From Pyropia yezoensis (Eukaryota > Rhodophyta > Bangiophyceae > Bangiales > Bangiaceae): 64,000 bases of DNA. Position numbers and translations under genes: made by a program. The stretch lies in assembly GCA_009829735.1 (NCBI GenBank), contig CM020618.1, forward strand, positions 34,510,894 to 34,574,893, in the 5' to 3' direction. The notes below the pieces were generated by a model, which ran no database searches, had not been told where the DNA came from, and was given only the letters and a program-made list of their open reading frames with translations. Within the stretch, counting starts at the first letter, position 1, and each line of letters opens with the position of its first letter. Of the stretch, positions 41,301 through 51,710 are shown piece after piece.

Positions 41301-42886
41301 TTAAGGGCGGTCGTACGGGTCGAAAGTACATGAAAAAATCGCCCAAAGTTTCACCTGGGATTCAAGCGGGAGGGCACCTGGAGCGACCTGGAGCGCCGAT
41401 CCGCCTCCCGGCATCTGAAACCTTTGACCGAGCACACCCGCCCTCCCCTCCGAGCCGACGTACTGTATCGGCCCCGTTGGGCGCTCTGACGTCGGGCTTT
41501 CCCCGCTGTGGGACCGCCGCAGCCTCCTGACACTCCCTGGCACACCCACCTGTCGGCTGTGCGGCGGCGCTGGCGGACGGCGCCGAGATGGGCGGCGGAG
41601 GGGCATATGAGGTAAGCGGCGGGGTCGGCCATGAGGCAGCGTGAGGCAATCGCCCTGACTGCTTGAGTATGACGCTGGTGTCACGGGGAGTGTGTGGCGA
41701 TCCCGGCGAGGTACCTGTCCCATATTTCTTTTGAGATCGTGCCCCGTACGGCATGAGAGACCGTAGTCGGACCCATCTGACTTGGTTCTGTTCTCGGATT
41801 CTTCCCTGAGTTTTTTTTTTTTTCTTGTATGGGCCTGCAGTGCTTTGGATGGTCTGGCTAGCGCGGTAAAGGACATTCTTAACCTCTCTACGGGTACCCC
41901 GTTGACGTTTATGTGCACAGGGTGCCACCAGGCGTTCCTGTTCCCCACGAGGGCTGCCGAGGACTACCTGGCATCTCTGGCCGGCTGCGTGTCAACAAAC
42001 CAGATTATGGGCGCGCCACGGCCGCCCACACCAAGCAGCAGGTGGACATGCGTGCCCGGGCAGACGGTCGGGTGGCGGGCGCAGACGTCACCGTTCGCGC
42101 CTACAAAAATCGGCTGCTGCGTGCGGAAAAGCTGGCGGAGGATGAGGCCCAACTTGCTGCCGCAGCCGAGGCGGAGAGCGACATTTTAGAAGAGGAGGAG
42201 TGGGACCCTGTCGTTGCATTTCTCCTTCTGTAATAGCATTGTTTGACCTCTCCCTTGTGTACGCCCGCATACATATCTGAGCATGATGGGGGTCGATGGC
42301 AGCGGGCAGCGCGTCGCCGCCAAGTTGATTTGAAGGGCTGCCTTGGGCCTGTCCCGCCACTGGCCTGCTCTTTCAAAAGTTCGATTCCAGCAGATGGCGT
42401 CACAGGCCCGTGTACCCCTGTCTGCAGGCCAGTGTTGGAAATCCTCGCGTGAGGGCTGACTTTACTGACTGGAAGGCCCCCTGTCCAATCAAATGGCCTG
42501 ATGCCAACGAAAACCCGCAAGACCGCTCTGGAGCGGTTTTAACTAGGTGTGCGGCCTGGAGGTGCGGGCGCCGAGGGCATACCCCTTTTGGCATACACCG
42601 AGAAGGGGCTATATTCGAGTGCAACCGTTGCCCGGGATGTGCGAAGGGGCAGCAGCAACGTGGTGGCGCATGCTGTATCGGCGGCCGAGGGTGCAGAGCG
42701 GCGAGGCGGTTACCTGGCCACCCGCATGACAGGATGTCCCCAGGGGGGGGAAGGCAGGCGGGAGTGTCGGTAATAGCAGGGTAGGATCTCTTTTACGGGG
42801 GTAGGATATATACTAAGGGGTAGGAACCGTATTAGGGGCAGATTAGTGGAGCGGTGGGGGCAGGTTCCTGACGGTCAGTCTGGTCC
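41301..42886. other. Intergenic region with an unassigned short frame
   Basis: A plus frame at 41913-42233 has a plausible charged C-terminal half (NRLLRAEKLAEDEAQL, ESDILEEEEWD) and may be the end of a degraded transposon or host ORF. No start or family is recognised. The rest holds nothing I can support. Confidence 0.35.
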
Positions 42887-42918
42887 TATGGTACGTTGCA
42901 CAAAAAATATACATCGAG
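42887..42918. repeat. Left arm of an imperfect 32-bp inverted repeat
   Basis: About 29 of 32 bases match the reverse complement of 44896-44927 (core GATACATCGAG / ATACATCGAG). It bounds a 2.0-kb segment without a recognisable transposase. Confidence 0.7.
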
Positions 42919-43079
42919 CATTATTTTCTTTCTTCTCCGGCGTTGTTCGGGCCACACCCCGCGGCCAATCAGGTGCCTCGGGAATTTGCCCCGGTGTAAT
43001 GGACTGGTCCTGCTTGATGGTGGGCTCCTTTCGGGTGTGGTGTGCACGCTCATTAGTCAGGCTTTTGGGAAAGTGTGCA

Positions 43080-43610
43080 GGGTTTTGACGGCCGCCGCGG
43101 TGGCCACGCCAGGGGTGTCGCCGGTGCTGCGGTCGGCGTCGGCGACGGCGGCGACGGTGGCGACGGTGGCGACGGGGGTGGCAGTGACGGCGGCGGCGTC
43201 GGTGGCGACGGCCGTGGCGGTGGCGACGGTAGCGCCTGGGGCGGCGGTGGCGACGCGGTGGCGGGGCCGACGGCCGTGGCGGTGGCGACGGCCGTGGCGA
43301 CGCGGTGGCGGGGGCGACGGCCGTGGCGGTGGCGACGGCGGTGGCGACGCGGTGGTGGGGGCAACGGCCGTGGCGGAGGCGACGGCGGTGGCGACTGGGG
43401 TGGCGGTGGCGACGGGGTGGCGGGGGCGACGGCGGCGGCGGCGGCGTCGGTGGCGACGGGCGTGGTGGTGGCGACGGCGGTGGCGACGGGCGTGGTGGTG
43501 GCGACGGGGGTGGCGACGGGCGTGGTGGTGGCGACGGGGGTGGCCGTGGCGACGGGTGTGGCCGTGGCGACGGGGTTATCCGTGGCGACGGGGGTGTTGG
43601 TAGCTTTGGC
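43080..43610 (+). repeat. GC-rich VNTR (GTGGCGACGG-type, 15-18 bp units)
   Basis: Over 500 bp of GTGGC/GACGG blocks, reading as (V/G)AT-VAV repeats on plus and as Pro-Ser-Pro repeats on minus. Open frames across it are not called as genes. Confidence 0.85.
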
Positions 43611-44895
43611 TGTGGAGTGGGGGGCTTGCGTTGGTGGCGGTGGAGACGGAGAGCTTTTTCTGACGGTGGGGTCGGCCACGTGTTTGGGAGAGGGGGGAGA
43701 GGTTGGCAGTATGCGGGGGGGGGGGGTCGTGGGCGGTGTGATTTATGTGACGGGATGGGAAGCGTAGGTGGTGGCGGTGTTGCTGGTGGGGTTGTTAGGG
43801 GCGGTGATGCCGCCAGCGCTGGGTGAATCGCCGGCGTCGGCACGATTGTTTGTTTATAGTAAAGGAGGGCGGTCATGGGTGCCTTGTCGACGATGTCATA
43901 GCCAGGCAAGGTATCCCAGAATGTCTCGTGCAGGAAATCGGTGGCGGGAGTGTGGGGCGCGGCGGAGCAACGCACAATGCATGCAGACTACCCCCTCTCT
44001 CGCACCCCCGCGCAAAAGAGAACAGGCGCTTCTTTTCCCTTTTTTCTTTTGCGCCCCGGCCCTAGACCACAAGAGCCATGCAGACCGTCACGTTCCGCTT
44101 TTTTTTTTTTTCCCTCCCGTCTGCCTCCCAATATCATCCCCCTCCCCCCGCCTCGCCCACACGCCCGGGGTGCGTTTTCCTCACCCTGGCACGCCCACCA
44201 CAGCTCATCTAACGTTGAGGCTGGCGGCACCTTCTCCCTGGTTACCCCGTCCCCCCATCCCCCGAGCCACGTTGGATGCACCGAGGCTGGCACCACCTAA
44301 GTCGCCAACAATGGACCTGTCGTGCCAGGCGGGAGGAAAGGGTGGAAGGGGTTGCTTGGCACTGGCTGGCGGGAGGGAGGGGCAGGACGATGAGAGGGAA
44401 CCAGAAGGCGAGAGAGGCGCTCTCCGCTTCCTCATCGGGGACCGTCGGGGCGCACGCTAACGGTCTCGAAGCATGACTAACGCATGAGCACCAGTCTTGC
44501 TCATCGACCAATCACACGAGCGCATTGGTTGGAATTATTTCCTCTCGCGAGACCATTTTATACACGAGGTCTCGCGAGCGAAAAAAGAATCTGAAAAAAG
44601 TGCCCTCCAGCTGTCCCCGCGAAGCTCCCCTATCTCGACTACCCCCCTTCCAAGCCTCAGTTAGCACATGGGCCCGAATCAGCCCCCGAGCAGTGCAAAT
44701 CAATGCGAAAAGAAAGGCCCCATTTCAGGTTCGTCAGCATCTGGTCCACTCAGGGTGTTCCTGAGAGCGGTACACAAACCAGGAGACCCAAGGACCTCAT
44801 TGGTTCGCAAGGACCTCTATGATCCTTCTGTCAGCATAGCGGCCGTGGACCCCGTCACGGCCGATGTCCTGCCCGGGCCCGAGCAGAGAAAAACC

Positions 44896-44927
44896 TCGAT
44901 GTATCTTTTTTCTGCAACGGACCATAC
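44896..44927. repeat. Right arm of the imperfect 32-bp inverted repeat
   Basis: Pairs with 42887-42918. The minus frame just inside the left part (43975 to 43830, TFWDTLPGYDIVDKAP region) has a protein-like mix and may be a relic of a mobile element, but the family is not clear. Confidence 0.65.
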
Positions 44928-45743
44928 AGTCTTTCTCCAATGTTGGGCACCCTTTGCGGTGACCGTAAGCCCAAGGATTGTAACTTGATTCCGCCCTCTG
45001 ATTGGTCGGAGACAACGATCGAATGCTGACACATGCGTTGATCGCACCGTAGAGCTCGGTCGACCTGCATTGGTTACTAAAGTCGATTCCATATAGCTAG
45101 ACTGATTGGCACCCCCCAGCTTTGACCCCACCTATCTTCCTTCTCGCTCACACCCAGACGACGTACTTGGGCTCATTTTGTAGCTCATGTCATGGGCACT
45201 CGACTGCGCTGTCGCCCGAGCTCACTGTACGAATATATCAGACAAAAATGCTCCACGCCGTGAATGTAGCTGTGGATTTTTCCGTCACTTTTTCGTCGTG
45301 TTTTATCCGCAGCAAGCAGGTACCGCTAAGAGGCGAAGAGGCGTGGACTCCAATTTTGTCTCCGCATGCATGAGATGCCATCCTCTGTAGTTGTAGTGGT
45401 TTTTAGCAGCGTGCTAGCACGCACAGGCCGGTACGACGCTGGGCATGCTGCGCTTCTCCGCATACATTACGAGCGCAGTCGATCCGGACAACCGCTTTTA
45501 CTCGGTCTACATGAATGTGAGAGCTCAGGGGGGCTACTAATATTCGATTTGAGGGGGTCCACATCTTTGGAATCCCAGCATCCCCGGTTGCATTGCCCGC
45601 CTTTTGTCTCCTGATCCCCCCCTGCCGTTGCATTGCCCGCCCTTCTGATCGCCTGATCCGGTCGGGAGGGACGCAGCGTCAGGACCGTCCGCCTGTGCGA
45701 AAGACGCTTCTGACTGTTGGGTGCGGCACACTTTCGCGGCGCC
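44928..45743. other. Spacer before the decayed transposase
   Basis: No supported gene. A unit beginning TTGCATTGCCCGCC and ending CTGATCC occurs twice in tandem at about 45588-45657. Confidence 0.5.
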
Positions 45744-47175
45744 ATGTCCCGCCCCCGTTCGGTTGCTGCCGGCGGGCGCAAGCGGGACCGCGCGCTTTAC
45801 AGCGTCACGCGGGAGGCGGCCATCATTGTGTCCAACAAGCGGCGCTTCTTCGAGCGTGAGTGCCGTCGAGGTCGGTCCACCGCGTTAGGCAGGCCGGTAG
45901 AGAGGACGCGCCTCGCCACAGGGCTTAGTGAGTCGACCTCCAGCGCGTGCACGACGAGGCGTACGCGAGCTCGCGGCGGAGGGGGGGAGATCCCGAGGGG
46001 CGCCAGTCGAGCCGCCGCGTGCCCTGCAAGGAACTGGCGAGAGTGCGCGAAGCTGTCTACAAGCAGTACGACAACAGATCGATTCCTACGCTAAGCTCGA
46101 CGCTTTTGTACATCACTGCTGAGCGCGCCTCTGGCCAGTCAAGTGGCACGTACAAATAGACTCGAACAACGCTGTTTCGGTGCATGCAAGACTTGGGCTT
46201 CACGTTTTCTCTTGGCCCAAACCACTACGATGTTGCTCGCAAAAAGCCGTCGATCGTGGCTCAGCGGAATGAGTTCCTGCGGCGTATCCAGGGGTACCGA
46301 GAAGCTGGGCGGACTATTTTGTACACGGACGAGACGTGGGCAAACAAAAATATGACGCCGTCTCGAACGTGGAATGACGGCAACCTCCGGGCACGACTGA
46401 GTGTTCCATCGGGCAAGGGCGGGCGGATCATCATCGCGCACGTCGGCTCCCGAAGCACAGGACTGTTGGAAGACGCGGCCCTGGTCTTTGTCGGCAAGAA
46501 AAAGACTGCGACTACCACGGGGAAATGAACTTCCAGGTGTGGCTGAAATGGCTGGAGGACAGAGTGCTACCGAAAATGAAGGGCGGCGCTTTCATAGTGG
46601 ACCGGGCCCCGTACCATATGGTTCTGACAGACGACACCCGCCCGGCGTCGAGCAAGCTGAGGAAAGCGGAGCTTGCGGAGTGGCTGGAAGCGCACGATGC
46701 TGTTCCCGGAGGCTTGGAGGCGGACTGGAGGCAGAATCGGACACGGGCGGAAATGAAGGAGCAGGCGGACAAGCACCGCCCAGCCCCTCGGTTTTTGGAG
46801 CAGGACCTGGCGGCGCAGTTTGATGTCACCATCCTGATATATCCTGTTGCGCTTCCCGAGCTCAACCCTATTGAGATGGTCTGGGGAACCGTGAAGGCGG
46901 CATTGCAGCGCACCAACATTGACTTCTCGCTGACGCGGCTGAAAGAGCTGGTTGAGATGGAATTTGTGCGGATAACGCCGGAAGTATGGGGCCGCTACGA
47001 GGATCACGCGGTGAAAATGGAGGATTACTACTGGACTGTGGCATCGGCGAACGAGACAGAGGAAGCGGCTACCGACAGCGAGATTGAGGAGCTCGAGCCG
47101 AACGATGTTGTGGGATACGACAGCAGTGAGGATAGCGCTTTCGAGAGTGGAAGTGAAATGGAGGATGACGATTGA
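45744..47175 (+). pseudogene. IS630/Tc1/mariner-type transposase with long D-E spacing, decayed
   Basis: Starts at ATG 45744 with an HTH-like N-terminus (VSNKRRFFERECRRG, VERTRLATGLS), shifts frame near 45935, has a TAG at 46157-46159, and shifts again near 46508 in an A-rich stretch. Catalytic residues remain visible: Asp in YTDETW (codon 46328), Asp in VDRAPYH (codon 46600) and Glu in ELNPIEMVW (codon 46873). The last two are separated by 90 residues, against about 34-41 in classical Tc1/mariner. This insertion-bearing layout resembles the long-spaced DDE_3 families reported in animals (for example DD82E). The C-terminus is acidic (SDSEIEELE..., ending EMEDDD). At least three lesions make it non-functional. 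Terminal repeats and TSD were not found. Confidence 0.82.
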
Positions 47176-47934
47176 TTGAGGCATCTTGGTGCAGTACTCC
47201 ATATCGTGATGGTTGCTCTCTGTGATTGCAAATAGTTGCTCAAGCATCCGGAAGACCTGGGGGGTGATGAAATTATCGCTTCGCGGGGGGCGGGGAGGAG
47301 CCTCGAGAACAGGTGGGGGGGGTGCTGCTCTGTCACGAGTCTGCTGATTCGGATGGCAGGTCCCGAGAGGGGCGTGGGGGATAGCGTTAAGGAGGCCCAC
47401 ACGGGGAGTCACGTGCCGGAGGTTGGAGAGGGGTTCGGGAGGAGCAAGGCAGCTGGCGGGTGCTACACGCTGGGAGGCGGAGCTCGAGGGGGACAGATAC
47501 CCCCCTTGTGGCGCGGGATGGCAGGCAGCGGGGGAATGGAGAACGGCATGGGCGCCACAGGGATACGAAGATGTGGTGGAGGCGCTGTTGCGTGAGTGGG
47601 AGCGCGGTGGGTGGGGGGGCGGGCATGTGCCTGGGAGCAGGTTAGCAGGGCAAAGTGAGGAACTTCGGGCGGTGTGGCGGGTGTGGGGCAGCACCGGGGC
47701 GGGCGAGCCGTTGGAGAGGGGGCGCCGGGCGGGGGGGAGGGCGGGGGTGGGAAGAAAGGGCAAGCGATTGAGGAGTGCTTGGGGGGAGGGGGGAGGCAGT
47801 GGATGGGGGGACTCGTCCACGTCGAGGGGGCTGGGCAACGTGGCAGCAGCCATCCAATGCTCAGAATTTGACAATAAATTAGTCCCCTGTTCTTGCAGGT
47901 AGGGATGTCTCGGATGCTGCGTTCGGAGGAAGAG
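47176..47934. other. Spacer between the transposase relic and element 2
   Basis: No supported gene. The long minus frame over 46567-47979 runs antisense to the transposase and is Pro-rich; I take it as a shadow. The right end (AAGAG, 47930-47934) is the target duplication of element 2. Confidence 0.5.
47930..47934. repeat. Target site duplication of element 2, left copy (AAGAG)
   Basis: AAGAG directly before the left LTR, repeated at 58659-58663. Confidence 0.95.
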
Positions 47935-48297
47935 TGTAGCACAATAGGAATCCGTCGCACGTCCACTCTCAGGGAACACTCACCAAGGGGGATCGGCACC
48001 AACGTCACCGGGAGGCCAAGGTTGCTGTCCTTGGAGCGCAAGCCACGGGACCAAGATGGGAGCCCAAATGGGAGGGGTTTGCTGTTCTACCTTGGCCGGC
48101 GGTGGATTCGCCGCCGGCCCCCACGTTATAAACCCTCGGAGACACTACTAACTACCCTCCACCCCAAGATGCAAGTCCCTCTGGTCATACGTAACTTGTA
48201 GATACCGTGACCAGTCCGGACTCTCAAATTGAAAGCCAAGGATTAGAAGTAGCCCCCCTAACATTAGGGTCACAATACGGCCAACCATATTGCTACA
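47935..48297 (-). repeat. 3' LTR of element 2
   Basis: Matches 58296-58658 over all 363 bp with four mismatches. Because the element is on minus, this copy is the 3' LTR, and its plus-strand TATAAA faces the antisense ORF. Confidence 0.96.
48094..48132 (+). promoter_or_regulatory. GC hairpin plus TATAAA in the 3' LTR, facing the antisense ORF
   Basis: A perfect 9-bp stem (GGCCGGCGG at 48094-48102, CCGCCGGCC at 48111-48119, 8-nt loop) is followed 8 bp later by TATAAA at 48127-48132 on the plus strand. Transcription from here would run into the ORF starting 757 bp downstream. On the minus strand the same site reads TTTATAAC, so the box could serve both directions. The other LTR has the same arrangement (TATAAA at 58488). 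Confidence 0.5.
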
Positions 48298-48298
48298 T

Positions 48299-48309
48299 AT
48301 CCCCCCCTT
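48299..48309 (-). other. Polypurine tract of element 2
   Basis: On the minus strand TAAGGGGGGGATA directly precedes the 3' LTR start at 48297. Confidence 0.7.
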
Positions 48310-48888
48310 AGATTCCGCCCGTCCTCGGGTCGAGTTGCATTCGGGATACCGAATGTAAGTGGGTCGCGTGACCGTTTACCAGTCGGGTGGGGCTTTGCGC
48401 CCCGTCGCGACAGACACCCCTTTTCGAGGTTGTCTGAGGGGGGTGCCCCCCTTTGTGTGGTACACACACGATCCGTTTTCCGGACCGTTAAATTCCCGAT
48501 GCGGGTTCTGTTCACGACCCCCCTTTCCGAGGGGTGGTGCAAGCGGATCCGCCACCAGGTGTCTGGTGGTAGGGGAGCCCCTCTCGTGTTACCGAGTGAA
48601 TGGGGGCGGCCGCTCCCGCTTTTCGCGGGGGCGGTTTCGGGGTGAACCCCTCTTGGTTGCCCCGTACGGGGGTGTGGCCCCCGCCCGCCCAGGTGCCTGG
48701 GTGGAGCCCGTTCGTAGCCTCGTGGAGCGCGGGTCAACCCGCGCGCCTGCGGCGCTTCTCGTCGCCGTTTGTGGTCATAAGCGCGGGCGCCCGCGCTTCC
48801 CTGGCTCGTCCGCGCGAGCGTTCCTCGTACCGGGTCGAGCCGGCCTCGGCTTTTCTGCACGGGGCGCCCCTGCTACCCCGGTTGCACC
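48310..48888 (+). other. Leader region of the antisense ORF in element 2
   Basis: About 580 bp between the 3' LTR and the antisense ATG. Shorter plus frames overlap it, but none has a recognisable product. It would be the long 5' leader of an LTR-driven antisense transcript. Confidence 0.4.
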
Positions 48889-51258
48889 ATGTCGGACCCC
48901 CAGGTACCCGGGGGCGAGGACGACCTCCTGCCTGAAGAGGGGGAAGAGGTGATGGTGGACGACGTTCCCGTCTCCGCCACCGCCGCCGAGTGCTTCCTAG
49001 CGAGCTCGTCGGAGGACGAGGACGACCGGGTGACCGTTCGTGTGGCCCCGGAAGGCGCGCCGGGCGGGTTGTCGTCCGTGTGTAGCGGCACGACGGCTCC
49101 GTCGGGTGGCGGACAACCGCGTGCAGCGGTGGCTTCTACCGCTTCTCCTCCGGCGGCCCGGATGGCTTCTGTCGCCGGTACCGGCGTGGCTCTACCTCAA
49201 GACGGTGTCGCCGGCGTGGCGGATGGTGGTGGCGGCACCCCGGCCAGTCCGGCGGGTCAAGACGGCGCGGGTGCCCGCCCGGTTGGTGTGTCCGCTGCGG
49301 CGGGTAGCGGGTCTACCCGTGCTGCCCCCGTGGTACCCACGTCGGGTCCGGGTGGCGGCGATGCTCTGCCCGCGGTGCCGCGGGCGTCTGGTGGTCAAGG
49401 TGGGTTTACACCGATGGCAGTGGACTCCGGTAGTTACTCCGGGCGGGCGCCCGCCCTTCTTCTTCCTCCTCGGCCGCGTGCGACTCCGGCGCCGGCCCCT
49501 CTTCCGGTGGGGCATCCCCCGGCGCCCCCTATTCTTCCTGGTCCTGCCCGGGTTGCCCCGTTGGGTGGCGGCGTCGCCGTGAGGGCGGGTCAACCCGCCA
49601 TGTCGATGTTTGACTTGGTGGCTCGGGTTCAAGGCCTGACTGTGCAAGAGTCAATGGAGTCCGATGGGCGGATGCGGGTGGACTTCCACCTGCCCCATCC
49701 CCGTGGAGAGTCCTCCCGGCGCGTCAAGGTGGACCCGAGTTGGGAGCGGGAGTTGGTGCGGCTGGTCAACCAGCCGAACGCGGTGCGGGTGGAACACCAT
49801 TGGATCCTGAGTCAGCCGGACGACCGGCATGCGCAGCTCTGGCGCACCCGGGTGGTACGGGGTGAGTTCTACCTCGACCCCGCCTTCGGGGTATGCGACC
49901 TGATTGCTCCCGCTTTACCGCGGGAGGTTGACTACCCGGCTAGTGCACGGGGGATTGCGGCGGCGGCGGAGCCGGTTGCGTTTGGGGAGACGGTGGGCGA
50001 CACCGGTCGGTATCCTGACTTCGATTATTACCCGGGGGTATCCCCGTATCTGTCGTTGACGGCTCCCTACCCGCCTATGGCGGGTTTGAAGTCGGCGTCG
50101 AGCTGGCGACGTAACCATGGTGTCATGGCGGATGCGTTCCGCACCGATATAATGTGTGCGTTGCAGACCGGCAACGGTCGTGCGCCGGTATACACTCCCG
50201 TGCGCCCGCCTCTGTGGCAGGAGGGGTGGGAACCCGCCCCTGCTTTCCGGTTTGACACCGGCTCCTGTCTCCGATACTTCGGGAGTGTGTTGGCCTCCCG
50301 GCCGGTCCACCCGTTGCAGGGTACCTTCACCCTTGAGGTTACCCTCGGGCAGGCTTCTTCCTTCTTGCTGTCCGTCCGCCGGCAGGGGCGCCTGTTTCAT
50401 CTTCCGACGGGTGTCCGTCGGCACATCGCGCAGTTGGGCGTGGACCTGATAGCCGCCAAGACCGGGTTGGCCCGGGAGTTCGAGGCCCTGCTGGCTGTTC
50501 ACGATGCCGTGAACTGGGCTGGGGTGTTGGCCCTTCCCCCGTACCGGGACCCGCAGGCTGGGGCTACCCCCTTGCCTCGTCACTCGTTGCGTATCCGGCG
50601 TACTCAGCCGGGTGAGCCTAGTTGTCATGGGTGGGCGTCCACCGAGGCTGTTGCTGACTTGGGTATTCCCATGGTTATCCATGACCCTCTACAGGTCCTT
50701 GCCCCGTGGTTCGGTAACCCGATACCGGCGGCGGTTGGCCGTCGTCCCCGAGAGTGGGGCTCTGCGGGTGGGGAGCGTGAGGTGTCCCGTCGTCGGGCGG
50801 AGCCCCGCCGGGGTTACGGTGGAGCCCCTTCGGTGGGGTCCTACCGGGCCTCATATCAGGCGCCACCGGCTCCGGTGGTGGCCGTGTCGGCTCCTCTGGC
50901 TCCTCTGGCTGCGCCAGTGTCCCCTCCCGCCCCTGTCATACAAGACGGGAGTCCCCGTCTCTGGTATGAGGGCGTTGACGCCCTTGTTGCCCGCGCAATG
51001 CGGGAGAGTCTCTCTGTTAGCTGGGGGGATATCCCCCCAGGTGCTGCGCTGGTTGGGTCAGCGCGTTGCTTCGGTGGCGTGCTCGACCGCCTCCAGAGAG
51101 CTCTGGAGGACGTGGAGGCTGGTCGCAGCACTCTCGTCCAGCTATGCACCGAGGTAACTCGGGTGATTGACCGTCGTGAGATTGCCGACCGGTGGAGCAC
51201 GGAGGTATACGCGCTTACGCGTGAGTGGCCTCCCTCGGGCAGTGGGTCTACCCACTGA
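48889..51258 (+). CDS. Antisense ORF of element 2 (unknown function, 789 aa)
   Basis: ATG 48889 (MSDPQVPGGEDD) opens a full-length frame to TGA at 51256-51258. An acidic N-terminus is followed by about 200 Pro/Ala/Gly-rich residues, then a structured middle from about residue 240 (MSMFDLVARVQGLTVQESM, FHLPHPRGESSRRVKVD, WILSQPDD, LWRTRVVRGEFYLD, YFGSVLASRPVHPLQG), a Pro-rich linker and a helical C-terminus with DRWSTEVYALTREW. I recognise no domain. Size, position, orientation and the order disordered-core-linker-helix match the antisense ORF of element 1, and both C-terminal blocks carry a WS pair after a leucine-rich helix. Convergent with pol, 452 bp apart. Unlike classical env genes it has no signal peptide or TM segment. 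Confidence 0.8.
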   Translation: MSDPQVPGGEDDLLPEEGEEVMVDDVPVSATAAECFLASSSEDEDDRVTVRVAPEGAPGGLSSVCSGTTAPSGGGQPRAAVASTASPPAARMASVAGTGVALPQDGVAGVADGGGGTPASPAGQDGAGARPVGVSAAAGSGSTRAAPVVPTSGPGGGDALPAVPRASGGQGGFTPMAVDSGSYSGRAPALLLPPRPRATPAPAPLPVGHPPAPPILPGPARVAPLGGGVAVRAGQPAMSMFDLVARVQGLTVQESMESDGRMRVDFHLPHPRGESSRRVKVDPSWERELVRLVNQPNAVRVEHHWILSQPDDRHAQLWRTRVVRGEFYLDPAFGVCDLIAPALPREVDYPASARGIAAAAEPVAFGETVGDTGRYPDFDYYPGVSPYLSLTAPYPPMAGLKSASSWRRNHGVMADAFRTDIMCALQTGNGRAPVYTPVRPPLWQEGWEPAPAFRFDTGSCLRYFGSVLASRPVHPLQGTFTLEVTLGQASSFLLSVRRQGRLFHLPTGVRRHIAQLGVDLIAAKTGLAREFEALLAVHDAVNWAGVLALPPYRDPQAGATPLPRHSLRIRRTQPGEPSCHGWASTEAVADLGIPMVIHDPLQVLAPWFGNPIPAAVGRRPREWGSAGGEREVSRRRAEPRRGYGGAPSVGSYRASYQAPPAPVVAVSAPLAPLAAPVSPPAPVIQDGSPRLWYEGVDALVARAMRESLSVSWGDIPPGAALVGSARCFGGVLDRLQRALEDVEAGRSTLVQLCTEVTRVIDRREIADRWSTEVYALTREWPPSGSGSTH

Positions 51259-51414
51259 GAAGGGCTATTGTTTGTGAGGGAGAGGTCCCCGGTATCCCTT
51301 ATGGTGGCCGGGTAGTAGTGAGTATAAACTCATCCCCCGCTGGGGCGTTTGCATGATACCATGCCTGCCATTGGGGAGTACCCCGTCCGACTTCTTCCGG
51401 TTGGTTCATGCTTG

Positions 51415-51664
51415 GGGAGGTCATCCTCCCTCACTTTGTGTCTTGGCTTGGGGAGGTCATCCTCCCGTGTAAGCCCCCTAGTTACTTCGATATTATCGAA
51501 GTTAGCCTTTACCTTTAAGTTAACTTACTAAGGTTCAGGTTTTACTTAGTTATCTAAGCTTGACTCTACTTAGTTGCCTAAGCTTGGTTCGACTTAGAAA
51601 CCTAAGTCTGACTTGACTTAGAAGCCTAAGTCTGCCGTAACCATATCACACCCTACTTAGTAGG
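51415..51664. promoter_or_regulatory. Hairpin ladder between convergent pol and antisense ORF
   Basis: Eight perfect short inverted repeats: GGGAGG-TCAT-CCTCCC at 51415-51430 and again at 51451-51466; ACTTCGA-loop-TCGAAGT at 51484-51502; four CTTAG-NNNN-CTAAG hairpins starting at 51545, 51569, 51593 and 51617 (exact 24-bp period; loops TTAT, TTGC, AAAC, AAGC); and CCTA-CTTAG-TAGG at 51652-51664. Stems are constant while loops vary. The array is symmetric, so it would fold in transcripts of both strands. A bidirectional 3'-end or pausing element is a reasonable guess. Confidence 0.7.
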
Positions 51665-51710
51665 TATAAGCCTCACCCCCCAACAGCCGAAGTCGGTGTC
51701 GGTTGGGTTG

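Noticed and set aside
42378..42390. GTTCGATTCC-like T-loop suggesting a tRNA
   Set aside because: No matching acceptor stem or anticodon arm upstream.
46567..47979. 470-codon minus frame
   Set aside because: It runs antisense to the transposase relic, is Pro-rich, and has no domain; likely a shadow of GC-rich coding sequence.
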